Part shown: piece after piece, positions 53,160-62,706 of the stretch
How the letters are laid out: the number at the start of each line of letters is the position of its first letter
How positions within the stretch are numbered: the first letter of the stretch is position 1
From: Lentisphaeria bacterium
GTDB lineage: Bacteria > Verrucomicrobiota > Lentisphaeria > Victivallales > Victivallaceae
DNA: 64,000 bases
Direction: 5' to 3'
Assembly: GCA_017504435.1 (NCBI GenBank)
Contig: JAFVRD010000040.1
Location: forward strand, 62,001-126,000
Translations under genes and position numbers: made by a program
The notes under the pieces: generated by a model
Told to the model about the DNA's origin: nothing
Databases searched by the model: none
What the model saw: only the letters and a program-made list of their open reading frames with translations

Positions 53160-53741
53160 ATGGGTAACATATCCATACGCAACACCCGGACCGAACGCAA
53201 TTTACTCTATGCGTTTGCCGGGGAATCACAAGCCCGGAACCGGTATACTTACTTTGCCTCTCAGGCGCGCAAAGAAGGGCTGATGCAAATCGCGGCAATT
53301 TTTGCTGAAACGGCGGATCAGGAAAAAGAACATGCCGAACGTTTTTTCAAATTCCTCGAAGGCGGTTCGGTAACGATCAATGCCACCTACCCTGCCGGAG
53401 TCATCGGAAATACCGCTGCCAATCTTGCTGCTGCCGCAGAGGGGGAATACGATGAGTGGCACACTCTTTATCCGGGATTTGCCGAAGTGGCGCGTCAGGA
53501 AGGATTCACGCATATCGGAATGGTCTTTGATTATGTGTGTATTGCAGAAAAGCAACATGAAAAACGTTACCGGCATCTGCTGCAGAATCTGGAGAACGAT
53601 CAGGTATTCACAAAACCGGAACCGGTCGTATGGCGGTGCATGAATTGCGGTTATATCCATACCGGAACCAATGCCCCAGATCGATGTCCGTCTTGCGATC
53701 ATGATCGGGGATATTTCGAAATACTGGCAGAAAACTGGTGA
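53160..53741 (+). CDS. Rubrerythrin
   Basis: Non-haem peroxide reductase of anaerobes, 193 residues. The four-helix di-iron domain has YAFAGESQARNRY, then AETADQEKEHAERF and the late AEKQHEKRY. The C-terminal rubredoxin-type FeS4 site is C-M-N-C-G and C-P-S-C. All expected ligands appear present. It follows the Cys-rich lipoprotein by 12 bp and ends at a terminator. Confidence 0.96.
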   Translation: MGNISIRNTRTERNLLYAFAGESQARNRYTYFASQARKEGLMQIAAIFAETADQEKEHAERFFKFLEGGSVTINATYPAGVIGNTAANLAAAAEGEYDEWHTLYPGFAEVARQEGFTHIGMVFDYVCIAEKQHEKRYRHLLQNLENDQVFTKPEPVVWRCMNCGYIHTGTNAPDRCPSCDHDRGYFEILAENW

Positions 53742-53753
53742 TTCAAATCCCGC

Positions 53754-53786
53754 CGGGAACCGGAACAAATTCCGGTTCCCGTTTTG
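53754..53786 (+). terminator. Intrinsic terminator after rubrerythrin
   Basis: Perfect 11-bp stem CGGGAACCGGA (53754-53764) and TCCGGTTCCCG (53771-53781), then TTTT. It works in the plus direction; the reverse lacks a T run. Confidence 0.86.
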
Positions 53787-53790
53787 ATTT

Positions 53791-55065
53791 TCAGCATTTA
53801 TCTGCAACAACAGAAACTCCATCCGGGATCACCGCAACGCGTGCAGAATGTCCTATTTGCTCATAAGCCATTGCCAATGCCTCATTCAGCGAAGATGCCA
53901 CTGTAAACTGCATAGTTTCAAGCAATTTCCGGTCACAATCCCGGGACACCAGAATAACTTTGCATCGGCACAATATACGCAGCAAAATCTGATACTGCCA
54001 TTGATCGGCAGGTGTTTCTTTGCGGGGGATCGTCAATATTTTATCCAGCAGCTGTTGCGGAGATCTCATATTTTTCAAAGTTTGAAAAAACATTTCCCCG
54101 CCATGTCCGTCAGAACAACTGGCTGCCATGATTATTACTCCGCCTTCTTTGCAGACCGCTTCTCCGGCGGTCATCCCCTTTACACTTTGATAAACATTCT
54201 GATCCAGAGGATATCCGCCGTTGGAAGTAATAACGATATCAGCTTCCGGAACCTTGATCCGGCAAAATGAATTCAAAAACTCACATCCGGAAGCATGAGC
54301 AGATTCCGGTTCTCCGGCAAATGCCCGGATGATTTTTTTGTCACTGTTTATAACTACATTGACTATATACGCCAATTTTGCCTGTTTCATGGCAAAAAGC
54401 ATATCCTGATGGATGGGATTATTTTCCAGAATCCCGGTCCGGGCAAACGGACTGGCAATAAATTCGGCACAATGGTTTGCCATAACCGTTTCCCTGGCGG
54501 CAATACCGGGCAGAATGCTTTTGCGGCCGCCGGAAAAACCGGCAAAGAAATGAGGTTCTATAAATCCCTCAGAAATCAGCAAATCTGTTTCCACAGCCTC
54601 CCGGTTGATCCGCAAACGACCTCCTGACGGCAATACACCCATATCGACCAGCATATTTTCATCAGTACAATCATGGATGATGATTTTTTCATTGGCGACG
54701 ATCTCTTTGCCGAATTTAGCTTCCAATTCAGCAGCAGTCGTTTCCCGATGACAACCGGTAGCGATCAAAATCGTAATTTTGATATCAGGATTGCCGGAAC
54801 GTAAACGGCGCAGCATTTCCGGAATAATATTCCGGCTCGGCACCGGTCTGGTATGATCACTGGCAATAATAACTGCCGAATTTTTGTTTTTCGCCAATTC
54901 AGATAAATCAAGAGAACCGATCGGTTCATTCATCGCCCGGATAACCTCGGCAGTACCATCTGAAACAGCCGGAGGCAATGCTGATTCATAGACACCGATC
55001 AAATTCTCATCCGGAATATCAACATTCATTCCATCCCGACCGTATGCAACTCTTACCACCGCCAT
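53791..55065 (-). CDS. LarA-type nickel-dependent racemase/epimerase
   Basis: A 424-residue LarA homologue. Residues matching the nickel-pincer nucleotide site are present: H71 and R73 in SDHTRPVP, H172 and the cofactor-linked lysine K182 in PHFFAGFSGGRKS, and H198 in MANHCAEF. Known LarA racemises lactate, but many homologues act on other 2-hydroxy acids such as malate or sugar acids. The upstream polyol dehydrogenase-like and PHP genes make a sugar-acid substrate attractive (inference). Maturation genes larB, larC and larE are not in the window. GGAG precedes ATG 55065. Confidence 0.87.
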   Translation of the reverse strand: MAVVRVAYGRDGMNVDIPDENLIGVYESALPPAVSDGTAEVIRAMNEPIGSLDLSELAKNKNSAVIIASDHTRPVPSRNIIPEMLRRLRSGNPDIKITILIATGCHRETTAAELEAKFGKEIVANEKIIIHDCTDENMLVDMGVLPSGGRLRINREAVETDLLISEGFIEPHFFAGFSGGRKSILPGIAARETVMANHCAEFIASPFARTGILENNPIHQDMLFAMKQAKLAYIVNVVINSDKKIIRAFAGEPESAHASGCEFLNSFCRIKVPEADIVITSNGGYPLDQNVYQSVKGMTAGEAVCKEGGVIIMAASCSDGHGGEMFFQTLKNMRSPQQLLDKILTIPRKETPADQWQYQILLRILCRCKVILVSRDCDRKLLETMQFTVASSLNEALAMAYEQIGHSARVAVIPDGVSVVADKC

Positions 55066-55129
55066 AATCTTGTCTCCACACACAAAAATACCGTTCCGGA
55101 ACTTATTTGCCCGGAACGGCACTGATCAA

Positions 55130-56254
55130 TTATAAAGCCAGCAATGCGGCCAATTTCTCGTGTTCTTTACCCCACGGCTGCGGCCACAAATCTGCCAAAC
55201 GGGCTTTGATATCTCCCCCGGCGGCAAATTCTGCAGCAGCAAGTTTCGCCCCGGCAGCAAATTCCCGCGGTTCGATACCCTGACTCAACACCAGACGCAT
55301 TGTACCGATGACCCGGTCATCCCAACTCAATTTGCGTTCAGGATCGCGGACAATACGGTCAATGGCATCTTTCAAAAACGGATTGGTCATCCGTACCAGC
55401 AAGCCATCCACATAAGCTTTGAATCCGGCTTCCGTAAAAAGTTCATCATTGAGTGCTGCGTATTTTTTCACCAATGCTTTACCGGATTCTTCAAAAAACG
55501 CTTTGCGCGCTCTTTCGATCAATTCCGGATATGCACGAACTTCATCCATTGTGGTGCAGCCTTTGGCTTTGCCCAATGTCGCAAGCAGAAAGTGAGTTGC
55601 ATTATGTCCGTAAAGTTTGGCATCTTCAAACGGGAAAAGGTCATCTTTAACGTACAATGACTGAACTTTACGATTCTCAATACCGGGGCATTTGGAAATA
55701 TAAATCGTATTGAATTCCTCCACCAGATGACCATTTTCAGCGGCAGGAGCCAATGCGGGATATTTTCCGCCGGCAGGGATCACACCGCTCATTTTGCCGA
55801 TCACGGTATTCAAATAATAGGTATTGGGGAATTTCACTCCCATAGCCTTTTCCAACTCTTCAGCTGCGTGATTGTTGTTTTCTGCAGTATAGAAAAATCG
55901 GGTTCTTTCCGGCTGCAATGCAAAACCGGCTTTGAGCCACGGCGCACAATATGCGTAGAATTTCACACTGGGCAGAGCGGTTGCCAGTTCAGAAGCCTCT
56001 GCCGCTGCCTGAATGAGCTTTTCAACATCCGCAGGATCATTGGGATTGTAAACTTCAACGTTTTTGTATTCTTCCGAATAAACTTTATCTGCCGCGGCGA
56101 TATTGACAGTAACACTGTGAACCTCATTGACGGCAGCTTTGAGTTTATCATTCACCTCGGCAATAACAATACGGTCAAAACCGCCTTTGGCGGCTCCGGC
56201 AAGAAAAATACCGGTTTGAATGGGCCCAAGACCAATTCCGACAAAAGTACTCAT
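55130..56254 (-). CDS. Mannitol dehydrogenase-family (polyol-phosphate) dehydrogenase
   Basis: A 374-residue NAD(P)-dependent dehydrogenase. The N-terminal Rossmann loop FVGIGLGPIQTGIFL and FDRIVIAEVND match the mannitol-1-phosphate dehydrogenase type. The C-terminal domain has KLYGHNATHFLLATLG, a K-x2-G-x-N-x2-H-like active-site block. It is 64 bp upstream of larA and 22 bp downstream of the PHP gene, so the three may form one sugar-acid or polyol module. Exact substrate unknown. Confidence 0.78.
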   Translation of the reverse strand: MSTFVGIGLGPIQTGIFLAGAAKGGFDRIVIAEVNDKLKAAVNEVHSVTVNIAAADKVYSEEYKNVEVYNPNDPADVEKLIQAAAEASELATALPSVKFYAYCAPWLKAGFALQPERTRFFYTAENNNHAAEELEKAMGVKFPNTYYLNTVIGKMSGVIPAGGKYPALAPAAENGHLVEEFNTIYISKCPGIENRKVQSLYVKDDLFPFEDAKLYGHNATHFLLATLGKAKGCTTMDEVRAYPELIERARKAFFEESGKALVKKYAALNDELFTEAGFKAYVDGLLVRMTNPFLKDAIDRIVRDPERKLSWDDRVIGTMRLVLSQGIEPREFAAGAKLAAAEFAAGGDIKARLADLWPQPWGKEHEKLAALLAL

Positions 56255-56276
56255 TTTTCATAACCTTTCTGATTAA

Positions 56277-57368
56277 TTATCTGGCAAACGCATCAACACC
56301 GGCAATAAATACATCCTGATGCTTTTTCAATTCTGCGATGGTGTAATCATCGGCAAGCAACTGACCGGGCGCATTCATTTCCGTACCTGCCAGCAATGGC
56401 AGACCGCGTTTTACAGCGGCGGCGACAAAACGATCCAATTCGGACACCAGCTTGCGGCTTTTTTCCGGATCAGAAGCGCGCCAGTTGCGATCCGGGATCA
56501 ACGTTGCGGCTCCGGCTCCATAACGGATGTGCAGATCCAACAGAGCATCCACATCATTTTCTCCGGCAGAAAATCCATTGAGCCATGCCAATGTCGGAGT
56601 TGCACCGCAGGCTTTAATAAATTTATTCATTTCATCAAGGGTCGGAAAACTTTCCGGAGCAGCTTTAACATAACCGACACCTCCGGATTTCATGGTTTTG
56701 GAGCGGATCAGTGCCTCCATTTTAACCGGATCACTCTCAAAAGCACCGATTTTTTCCTGCCAGTATGCCGCCAGTTCCGCACCGGCAAATTTTTTCTCCG
56801 CCGCGACCCGGTAGGCACAGCAGACATGACGCTCGGTAACATTTCCTGCCGGAGTAAATTCTCTGGCAACAGCATCAAAATCCACCGCATTTTCAGTCAA
56901 CAGCGTGTTGACTTTTTCTACAAGCGTGCGAGTCCGTTTCTGAGCTCTGAGTTTCAAATCCGCAGCAAATGCTTTCTGAGACTCCGGCACAACTGATGAA
57001 GTAAATCCGCACCCGAGATGATAGGCTATTCCCGGTTCCCCGGGGGAGTTGATCTCTTTATCCGCCATATCCGGCACAAAGACCCGGGTTTCCATACCGG
57101 CCGCGGCCTTAACGCCCACTGCTTTAGCGGCGGCAAGAAATTCATCAACCCCATCCAATACATCAAAATCCACCAGCATCACTCCGCGCCAATTCAAATC
57201 TTTGGCAAGAGCGACCAGCATGGACGGTGAATAACCGTAACCATTATAAGAGTAAAAACTGTGACAGTGCATATTGAATGCATTGTTAGCTTTGCGGAAC
57301 TTGTCCAATGCCTCCGCACGCACGGCACTGTCAAATGAATTCAATGATTTTTTCAAGCTTTCATCCAT
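56277..57368 (-). CDS. PHP-domain metal-dependent protein
   Basis: A 363-residue protein. The N-terminal PHP motif NMHCHSFYSYNGYGYSP and the following MLVDFDVLDGVDEF supply the first metal-binding histidines and acidic residues. A late LAGTEMNAPGQ segment is also PHP-like. The middle part is helical and unrecognised. ATG 57368 is preferred over TTG 57374. Family members are phosphoesterases or histidinol-phosphatase-like enzymes. It lies between an unknown gene and the polyol dehydrogenase. Confidence 0.78.
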   Translation of the reverse strand: MDESLKKSLNSFDSAVRAEALDKFRKANNAFNMHCHSFYSYNGYGYSPSMLVALAKDLNWRGVMLVDFDVLDGVDEFLAAAKAVGVKAAAGMETRVFVPDMADKEINSPGEPGIAYHLGCGFTSSVVPESQKAFAADLKLRAQKRTRTLVEKVNTLLTENAVDFDAVAREFTPAGNVTERHVCCAYRVAAEKKFAGAELAAYWQEKIGAFESDPVKMEALIRSKTMKSGGVGYVKAAPESFPTLDEMNKFIKACGATPTLAWLNGFSAGENDVDALLDLHIRYGAGAATLIPDRNWRASDPEKSRKLVSELDRFVAAAVKRGLPLLAGTEMNAPGQLLADDYTIAELKKHQDVFIAGVDAFAR

Positions 57369-57381
57369 GATCAAATACCCT

Positions 57382-57888
57382 TTATCTGCCCATTACTTTG
57401 CGAACTGCTTTATCAAGTTCGACCTGAAATTTCTCAATATCTTCCTGTGTTGGTTTTTCGCCGACCAGATTTTCCAATCCCAATCTGCCCATATTGTCCA
57501 CATACCACTCAGCAGTGGAACCGGAAGCAAATTTCACCGTTCCGGAAAGCATCATGCCCGGACGGGCAAGTTTGCTGACCTCCACAACCGTATCTCCGGA
57601 TATTCCGGTCTCCTCCTGGAATTCATCTGCCGGAACTTCCGGAGCTTCATCCATTGCGGCGGCATCTGCCGGAACTTCCGGAGCTTCATCCGGGACACTC
57701 TTTTTGGCATTGGGATCAAGAGACTGCCAATCGACCTCCAAAGTGGAAGCCAGAATACGCACATCCATATAGGTCATATTGAGCTTGAATTCGGCATTGA
57801 TATGCGTTTGAATATCCGACAGGGATATACCCTGCGCCAGTTCTCCGGCGACAAACTCTTTTATTGCATTTTCCAAATTTTTATCCAT
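57382..57888 (-). CDS. Unknown 168-residue protein with duplicated acidic linker
   Basis: Not recognised. An N-terminal helical domain (MDKNLENAIKEFVAGELAQG, 1-55) and a C-terminal beta domain (TVVEVSKLARPGMMLSGTVKF, 100-165) flank an acidic proline-rich linker. The linker contains DEAPEVPAD twice, from a 29-bp exact repeat. No signal peptide. It lies 21 bp after der and 13 bp before the PHP gene, so it is in the same transcript. Confidence 0.72.
   Translation of the reverse strand: MDKNLENAIKEFVAGELAQGISLSDIQTHINAEFKLNMTYMDVRILASTLEVDWQSLDPNAKKSVPDEAPEVPADAAAMDEAPEVPADEFQEETGISGDTVVEVSKLARPGMMLSGTVKFASGSTAEWYVDNMGRLGLENLVGEKPTQEDIEKFQVELDKAVRKVMGR
57624..57691 (-). repeat. 29-bp exact direct repeat, two copies, in the 57382 gene
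   Basis: Copies at 57624-57652 and 57663-57691, period 39 bp (13 codons), encoding the DEAPEVPAD linker. In-frame and identical, so probably recent. Confidence 0.93.
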
Positions 57889-57909
57889 AACTGAACCTTT
57901 TTAATCAAA

Positions 57910-59325
57910 TTATTTTTTCCCTTTTCCGGGAGCTGCACTCCGACGGATACTTTCAACTTTCTTTGGCCGTGCACAAACTTCCAAATCCAACGGGATACCC
58001 ACCAGCGAAAAATTTTCCCGGATCCGTTTTTTCAAAAATGCCAGATAATTTCCCGCCGCTGACTCGACCCGGTTGACAAACAATTTGACCCGGGGCGGAC
58101 GGATGCCTGCCAATGAAGCATAAAAAAGTTTCAGCGGCACCCCTTTTATAACCGGAGGCGGAGTATCTTCAAATGCATTTGCCAACACCCGGTTCAATAC
58201 CCCGGTGGTAATCTCGGTTTTCAAATTTTCAGCGACCCCCGCAATAAGCGTTTCAAGTTTCGGCAGATTACGTTTTTCTCTGGCACTGATGAATGCTGCC
58301 GGAGCAAAACTCAAACCGGGCAGATTCCGCTTCAATTCGGCAGACAATTCTTCTATCTTGGCATTATCACACAAATCACATTTATTTGCCGCAATAACAC
58401 AACTGCGCCCGGATTGTTCGATCAATGCGGCGATCTTGCGATCTTGCGCCGTGATCTTGCCTGTTCCCGCCTCCAGCACCATAATGACCAGATCTGCACG
58501 CTCTATGGCACTTTTGGCACGCATAATACTGAACATCTCAACTACATTGTCAACTTTTCCGGTCTTTCGCAAACCGGCGGTATCCACCAATTGCACCGGC
58601 AACGTACCGCCTTTACCGTCATTGATGGCAAATTCGATTTTCACGGCATCCCGGGTCGTACCGGCGACCGGACTGGTCATCAGCCGCTCTTCTCCGAGCA
58701 GCGCATTGACTAAACTGGATTTTCCCACATTGGGACGGCCGACAACCGCTATATTGAGGGCAGCTTTTTTTACCACCGCTGACACCGGAACAAACGGACA
58801 CTCTTTAAGAGCCGCGCTGATCAAAGTATTGATCCCGCCGCGATGAGTACAGCAGGTCGGATAAATATTCTTAAATCCCAACTGGGAAAATTCAGCCGCA
58901 TGATTTTTCCACTCATCACTGTCACATTTATTCGCGGCAACAAATACCGGTTTATTCAATTGTCTGATCCGGCGTGCCACATCAATATCCAGCGGAGTCA
59001 ATCCGCTTTGACTGTCACATACCAGTATAAGCACATCGGCACTTTCCATGGCACACTGCGCCTGACCGGAAATCCCGGCATCCCAGAAATCCACATTTTT
59101 CTCCATATTATCCAGCGTATTCAATCCGCCGGTATCGATCAATGTAAACATCTGTCCCTGCCAGCGGATATCTGCACTGACCCGATCCCGGGTCACTCCG
59201 CTCATCTCATGAACGATTGCCAATTTTCTGCCGACCACCGCATTGAACAAACTGGATTTTCCCACATTGGGACGACCGACAATGGCAATTACCGGAGGGA
59301 TGATCTTTTGCTCTGTTTCACTCAT
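57910..59325 (-). CDS. der: GTPase Der (EngA), ribosome assembly factor
   Basis: Tandem-GTPase factor for 50S assembly, 471 residues. The first P-loop GRPNVGKSS is at 17-25 and a second identical one lies near residue 197. Both have DTAGL/DTGGL switch II motifs and NKCD specificity motifs. The C-terminal KH-like domain is present (PPRVKLFVNRVESAAG). It follows pyrF by 13 bp in the same directon. Confidence 0.97.
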   Translation of the reverse strand: MSETEQKIIPPVIAIVGRPNVGKSSLFNAVVGRKLAIVHEMSGVTRDRVSADIRWQGQMFTLIDTGGLNTLDNMEKNVDFWDAGISGQAQCAMESADVLILVCDSQSGLTPLDIDVARRIRQLNKPVFVAANKCDSDEWKNHAAEFSQLGFKNIYPTCCTHRGGINTLISAALKECPFVPVSAVVKKAALNIAVVGRPNVGKSSLVNALLGEERLMTSPVAGTTRDAVKIEFAINDGKGGTLPVQLVDTAGLRKTGKVDNVVEMFSIMRAKSAIERADLVIMVLEAGTGKITAQDRKIAALIEQSGRSCVIAANKCDLCDNAKIEELSAELKRNLPGLSFAPAAFISAREKRNLPKLETLIAGVAENLKTEITTGVLNRVLANAFEDTPPPVIKGVPLKLFYASLAGIRPPRVKLFVNRVESAAGNYLAFLKKRIRENFSLVGIPLDLEVCARPKKVESIRRSAAPGKGKK

Positions 59326-59338
59326 AAAAAAACATCTC

Positions 59339-60151
59339 TCAACGGTAAGAATTTATCTGATCACGCAACTCTTTTGCCGCTGCACCGGCGGCTTCAGCGT
59401 AATCTTCGCCTTTGGAAGCATAAATGATACCACGGGAAGAATTGACTATAATTCCCAGACCATCGGCACTGCATCCATATTTCACGACCTTTTCCACATC
59501 ACCGCCCTGCGCTCCGACTCCGGGGACAAGGAACGGCAAATCGGGACAGAGCTGACGCAACTCGCGCAGTTCTTCCGGATAAGTCGCGCCAATGACCAAT
59601 GCGGCATTTTTATTGCCGTTCCACTTGTCGCGCACCAATTCCGCGACATGAACATAAAGCGGTTTGCCGTCTGCAACCAGATTCTGCAAATCTCCGGAAT
59701 GAGGATTGGAGGTACGGCAGAGAATGATCACTCCTTTATCGGCATAATCCAAAAACGGCTGAACCGCATCATACCCCATATAAGGATTCACTGTCACCGC
59801 ATCTGCACCATAACGGTCAAAAGCTTCTTTTGCATACCATTCCGCAGTAGAACCGATATCACCGCGTTTCACATCCAGGATCACCGGAACATCCGGAGCA
59901 TTTTCCTTGATATAAGCGATCGAAGCTTTCAAAGCTTCATCACAATCCTGACCGGCATAATATGCTGCTTGCGGTTTATAGGCACAAACATAATCTTTGG
60001 TTGCATCCACCAAACGGCAGTTGAATTCATATATGGCATCCGGACGTCCCTGCAAAACGGCAGGCAATTTGTTCAATGCCGGATCCAGACCGACACAGAC
60101 CAGAGAATTGTTGCGACGCATAGCTGCAGTGAGTTTTTCCATGAAATTCAT
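59339..60151 (-). CDS. pyrF: Orotidine-5'-phosphate decarboxylase, type 2
   Basis: Makes UMP from OMP. The 270-residue TIM-barrel enzyme has the type 2 signature ILDVKRGDIGSTA (catalytic D-x-K-R-x-D) and a late GLGIIVNSSRGIIYA block. VCVGLDPALNKLP is the expected first strand. GGGAG precedes the ATG. It heads the pyrF-der-unknown-PHP-dehydrogenase-larA directon under a good promoter. Confidence 0.96.
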   Translation of the reverse strand: MNFMEKLTAAMRRNNSLVCVGLDPALNKLPAVLQGRPDAIYEFNCRLVDATKDYVCAYKPQAAYYAGQDCDEALKASIAYIKENAPDVPVILDVKRGDIGSTAEWYAKEAFDRYGADAVTVNPYMGYDAVQPFLDYADKGVIILCRTSNPHSGDLQNLVADGKPLYVHVAELVRDKWNGNKNAALVIGATYPEELRELRQLCPDLPFLVPGVGAQGGDVEKVVKYGCSADGLGIIVNSSRGIIYASKGEDYAEAAGAAAKELRDQINSYR

Positions 60152-60195
60152 AAATATATTCTCCCTGATTGAAAGTTAAACTGCATCAAAAGGAT

Positions 60196-60223
60196 AATAT
60201 ATACGGTAAATCCACTTTGTCAA
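60196..60223 (-). promoter_or_regulatory. Promoter for pyrF-der and downstream genes
   Basis: Minus-strand TTGACA (60218-60223), 16 bp, TATATT (60196-60201), 44 bp before the pyrF ATG. Near-consensus. Confidence 0.75.
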
Positions 60224-60235
60224 GCTGAAATCCTG

Positions 60236-61342
60236 TTATCTGCGGCCAAAAATCCACCCGGATATCACCGCCGTAAACGGAGCAACCAGAACCAGTGAAA
60301 AACTGCCTATCAAAGTTTTTATCAATTCAGATGCCACCAATGTACTGTTCAGGAATGTAAACACCGGTGTTCCCTGTGCTGCAAATGTCATCAACAACGT
60401 CAAATATCCGCCTGAATACGCCAATAACAATGTGGTCGTCATCGTCCCCACCACGCTTCTGCCGATACGGATACCGGAAAGAGTCAATTCTTTTGCGGAC
60501 AATTCCGGATTATGCCTGGCGACCTCTTCCACACCGGAAGCGATATCCATCCCGAGATCCATCACCGCACCGGAACTTGCCAGTACCATAGTCCCGATAA
60601 AAACATCCTGTATATTCAAAAATTCATATCCGCTGTACAGCAACGCCTGCACATACGGCATGGATGCACCGTTTACATGCATCAATCTGCCAAAAATATG
60701 TGCCATGAGCATACCGGCAAAAACACCTGATATTGCCCCGCAAAATGCCGCAATACCTTTTTTGGTGATTCCGGCAACGAGAAAAATGATAACAGCGGTC
60801 AGCAGACATACCACCGCAAATATCATCCAGCTCACCGGCCACCCCCGCAACGCCAGCGGGATAATCAATTTCCAGACAGCCAGACAACTGAAAACAAAGC
60901 TGAACAACGCTTTTACTCCCGTCCAAGAGCCGAATACGCAAAGCAAAATGCAAAATCCGGCAAACAGCACCAGACTCCAGAAATTCCGGTAATGATCCTG
61001 AGCTGTCAACACTGTATTTTCCGGACGGTCTCCCTGATTGATGGTAACGACGGCCTGATCTCCCGGTTCAAAAACCTTGTCCAACTCCATTTGACCACGC
61101 AGCTCATTGTGAGCTGTAAATATTTTACCATCGACATCCACTGTCAAAAACTGTGTCCCGCTGATGACCAGTCCATGCGTCATCAATGCAGAATTATCCA
61201 CATTGATGACCTTGCATTTCACCGTTTCGCCGCTGCTCTCTGTCAGTGCGGGAACAGCCGGAGCAAACCACATTGCGATGCAAATCAATACCAATGCGGA
61301 GATAAAATACAGCTCTTTTCTGGCAGAAAAAAATTTTTTCAT
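60236..61342 (-). CDS. YibE/F-family membrane protein
   Basis: A 368-residue inner-membrane protein of the YibE/F family (PF07907). One N-terminal helix and an extracytoplasmic beta domain (about 35-115, with the GDQAVVTINQG segment) are followed by about seven helices. ASSGAVMDLGMDIASGVEEV and GIRIGRSVVGTMTTTLLLAYSGGYL are conserved-looking. Function of the family is not established; export has been proposed. The ATG overlaps the phosphatase stop (TGATG), implying coupling. Confidence 0.88.
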   Translation of the reverse strand: MKKFFSARKELYFISALVLICIAMWFAPAVPALTESSGETVKCKVINVDNSALMTHGLVISGTQFLTVDVDGKIFTAHNELRGQMELDKVFEPGDQAVVTINQGDRPENTVLTAQDHYRNFWSLVLFAGFCILLCVFGSWTGVKALFSFVFSCLAVWKLIIPLALRGWPVSWMIFAVVCLLTAVIIFLVAGITKKGIAAFCGAISGVFAGMLMAHIFGRLMHVNGASMPYVQALLYSGYEFLNIQDVFIGTMVLASSGAVMDLGMDIASGVEEVARHNPELSAKELTLSGIRIGRSVVGTMTTTLLLAYSGGYLTLLMTFAAQGTPVFTFLNSTLVASELIKTLIGSFSLVLVAPFTAVISGWIFGRR

Positions 61343-62673
61343 CAGAGAATGGATTTTATGCGTTTGGAAATTTCAGTATTTTCAATAAATCCGGTAAAAA
61401 TTTCCGCTTTGACACCTTTGCTGGTCGTCAATACCGGCAAAGCGGTATGACTACCGCTGGTCCATCCGATCCCGGCTTTGCGGTTCATGACAATTCTGGC
61501 GGCATCATGCAGTTTATTTTTCTGAAACCCCTTTTTCAGCATTTGCAATTCCTGAGCATTGACCGTCATCGGATCTTTGCTGTTGTCAAATTTGAATCCG
61601 TAATTTTCAGTAAGCATCTTTTGGGCATCTTCAAAATTGAAACCGGGATTGCTCTTCCGGGCGACATCAATTTTGCTTTTGAATACATCATTGGAGCACT
61701 TCTGATGAGCAAGACGATCCATATTCATCTGTTTGGCGGCACCGGCAAACCCCATGGTCATTCCACCGGTTTCATGATCGCCGGTAACGATTATCAACGT
61801 TTCATCCGGATGTTTCTGCAAAAAATCCAGTGCGACTTTGACCGCATCATCCAATGCCAGAACTTCATACATATTTCCGGCAGCATCATTGGCGTGACCG
61901 CACCAGTCAATGGCTCCACCTTCGATCATCATGAAAAATCCATTCGGATTATCCAGCAACTCAATGCCTTTGGCAGTAAATTCAGCCAGAGTTGCCACCT
62001 GCCGGTCGTTGTCAATATTATACGGCAAAGCTCCGGAAGCTCCCCGGGCCCAGACTTTTCCTGAACCGGGACGCAACGCCATAAGTCCGGCTTTGCTGTC
62101 GATGATTTTGTATCCGGATTCAGCGGCAAGTTTATAAATATCTCCTTTGTAGCCGGGAGCTTTTTTATCATCATTTTTGGCACATCCGCCGCCGCCGAAA
62201 TAATCAAATCCGGAAGCAATCAGATCCAAACCGATCGCATAATATTCGCCGCGGCTGTTACGGTTGGCATAAAATCCCGCCGGAGTGGCGTGATTGATGG
62301 TCACACTGGTAACAATACCGACTTTTTTGCCTTTGGCTTTAGCAACTTTCGCCACAGATTCCAGTTTGCGTACTCCGGCAGCATCCATACCGATGCGTCC
62401 GTTTTTTGTTTTCTCTCCGCAGGCGATCGCAGTCGCAGCCGCGGCAGAATCGGTGATCAGACTGCCGCTGGAATTTGTTCGGGTAGTGGCGTGAAACGGC
62501 AACGTATTGATCATCAACTGTCCGCGTCCGATTTTTCTGGAAAATTCCTCGGCAGTCATCCTTTGCGGAGTTGACATTCCATCGCCGATAAAGAGAAATA
62601 TATACTTGGGATTCTCTCCGCCCCATGTCAGAATACAAATGCATAAACTGAGCAACAACAATATTTTTTTCAT
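61342..62673 (-). CDS. Alkaline phosphatase (PhoA family), secreted
   Basis: A 443-residue exported phosphomonoesterase. The signal peptide (MKKILLLLSLCICILTWGG) is followed by FLFIGDGMS, the phosphoserine site TDSAAAATA, GGAIDWCGHAND, VTGDHETGG and the late TSGSHTALP. These supply the metal ligands and nucleophile of the PhoA fold. It sits between a sugar isomerase-like gene and YibE/F. Phosphate scavenging from organic phosphate is the likely role. No Pho box searched. Confidence 0.93.
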   Translation of the reverse strand: MKKILLLLSLCICILTWGGENPKYIFLFIGDGMSTPQRMTAEEFSRKIGRGQLMINTLPFHATTRTNSSGSLITDSAAAATAIACGEKTKNGRIGMDAAGVRKLESVAKVAKAKGKKVGIVTSVTINHATPAGFYANRNSRGEYYAIGLDLIASGFDYFGGGGCAKNDDKKAPGYKGDIYKLAAESGYKIIDSKAGLMALRPGSGKVWARGASGALPYNIDNDRQVATLAEFTAKGIELLDNPNGFFMMIEGGAIDWCGHANDAAGNMYEVLALDDAVKVALDFLQKHPDETLIIVTGDHETGGMTMGFAGAAKQMNMDRLAHQKCSNDVFKSKIDVARKSNPGFNFEDAQKMLTENYGFKFDNSKDPMTVNAQELQMLKKGFQKNKLHDAARIVMNRKAGIGWTSGSHTALPVLTTSKGVKAEIFTGFIENTEISKRIKSIL

Positions 62674-62706
62674 TTCTCACTCCTTGTTATTTGTAAAGCT
62701 GGATTT

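Noticed and set aside
60432-60992. 186-codon plus-strand frame
   Set aside because: Antisense to the multi-pass YibE/F gene; low complexity and no RBS.
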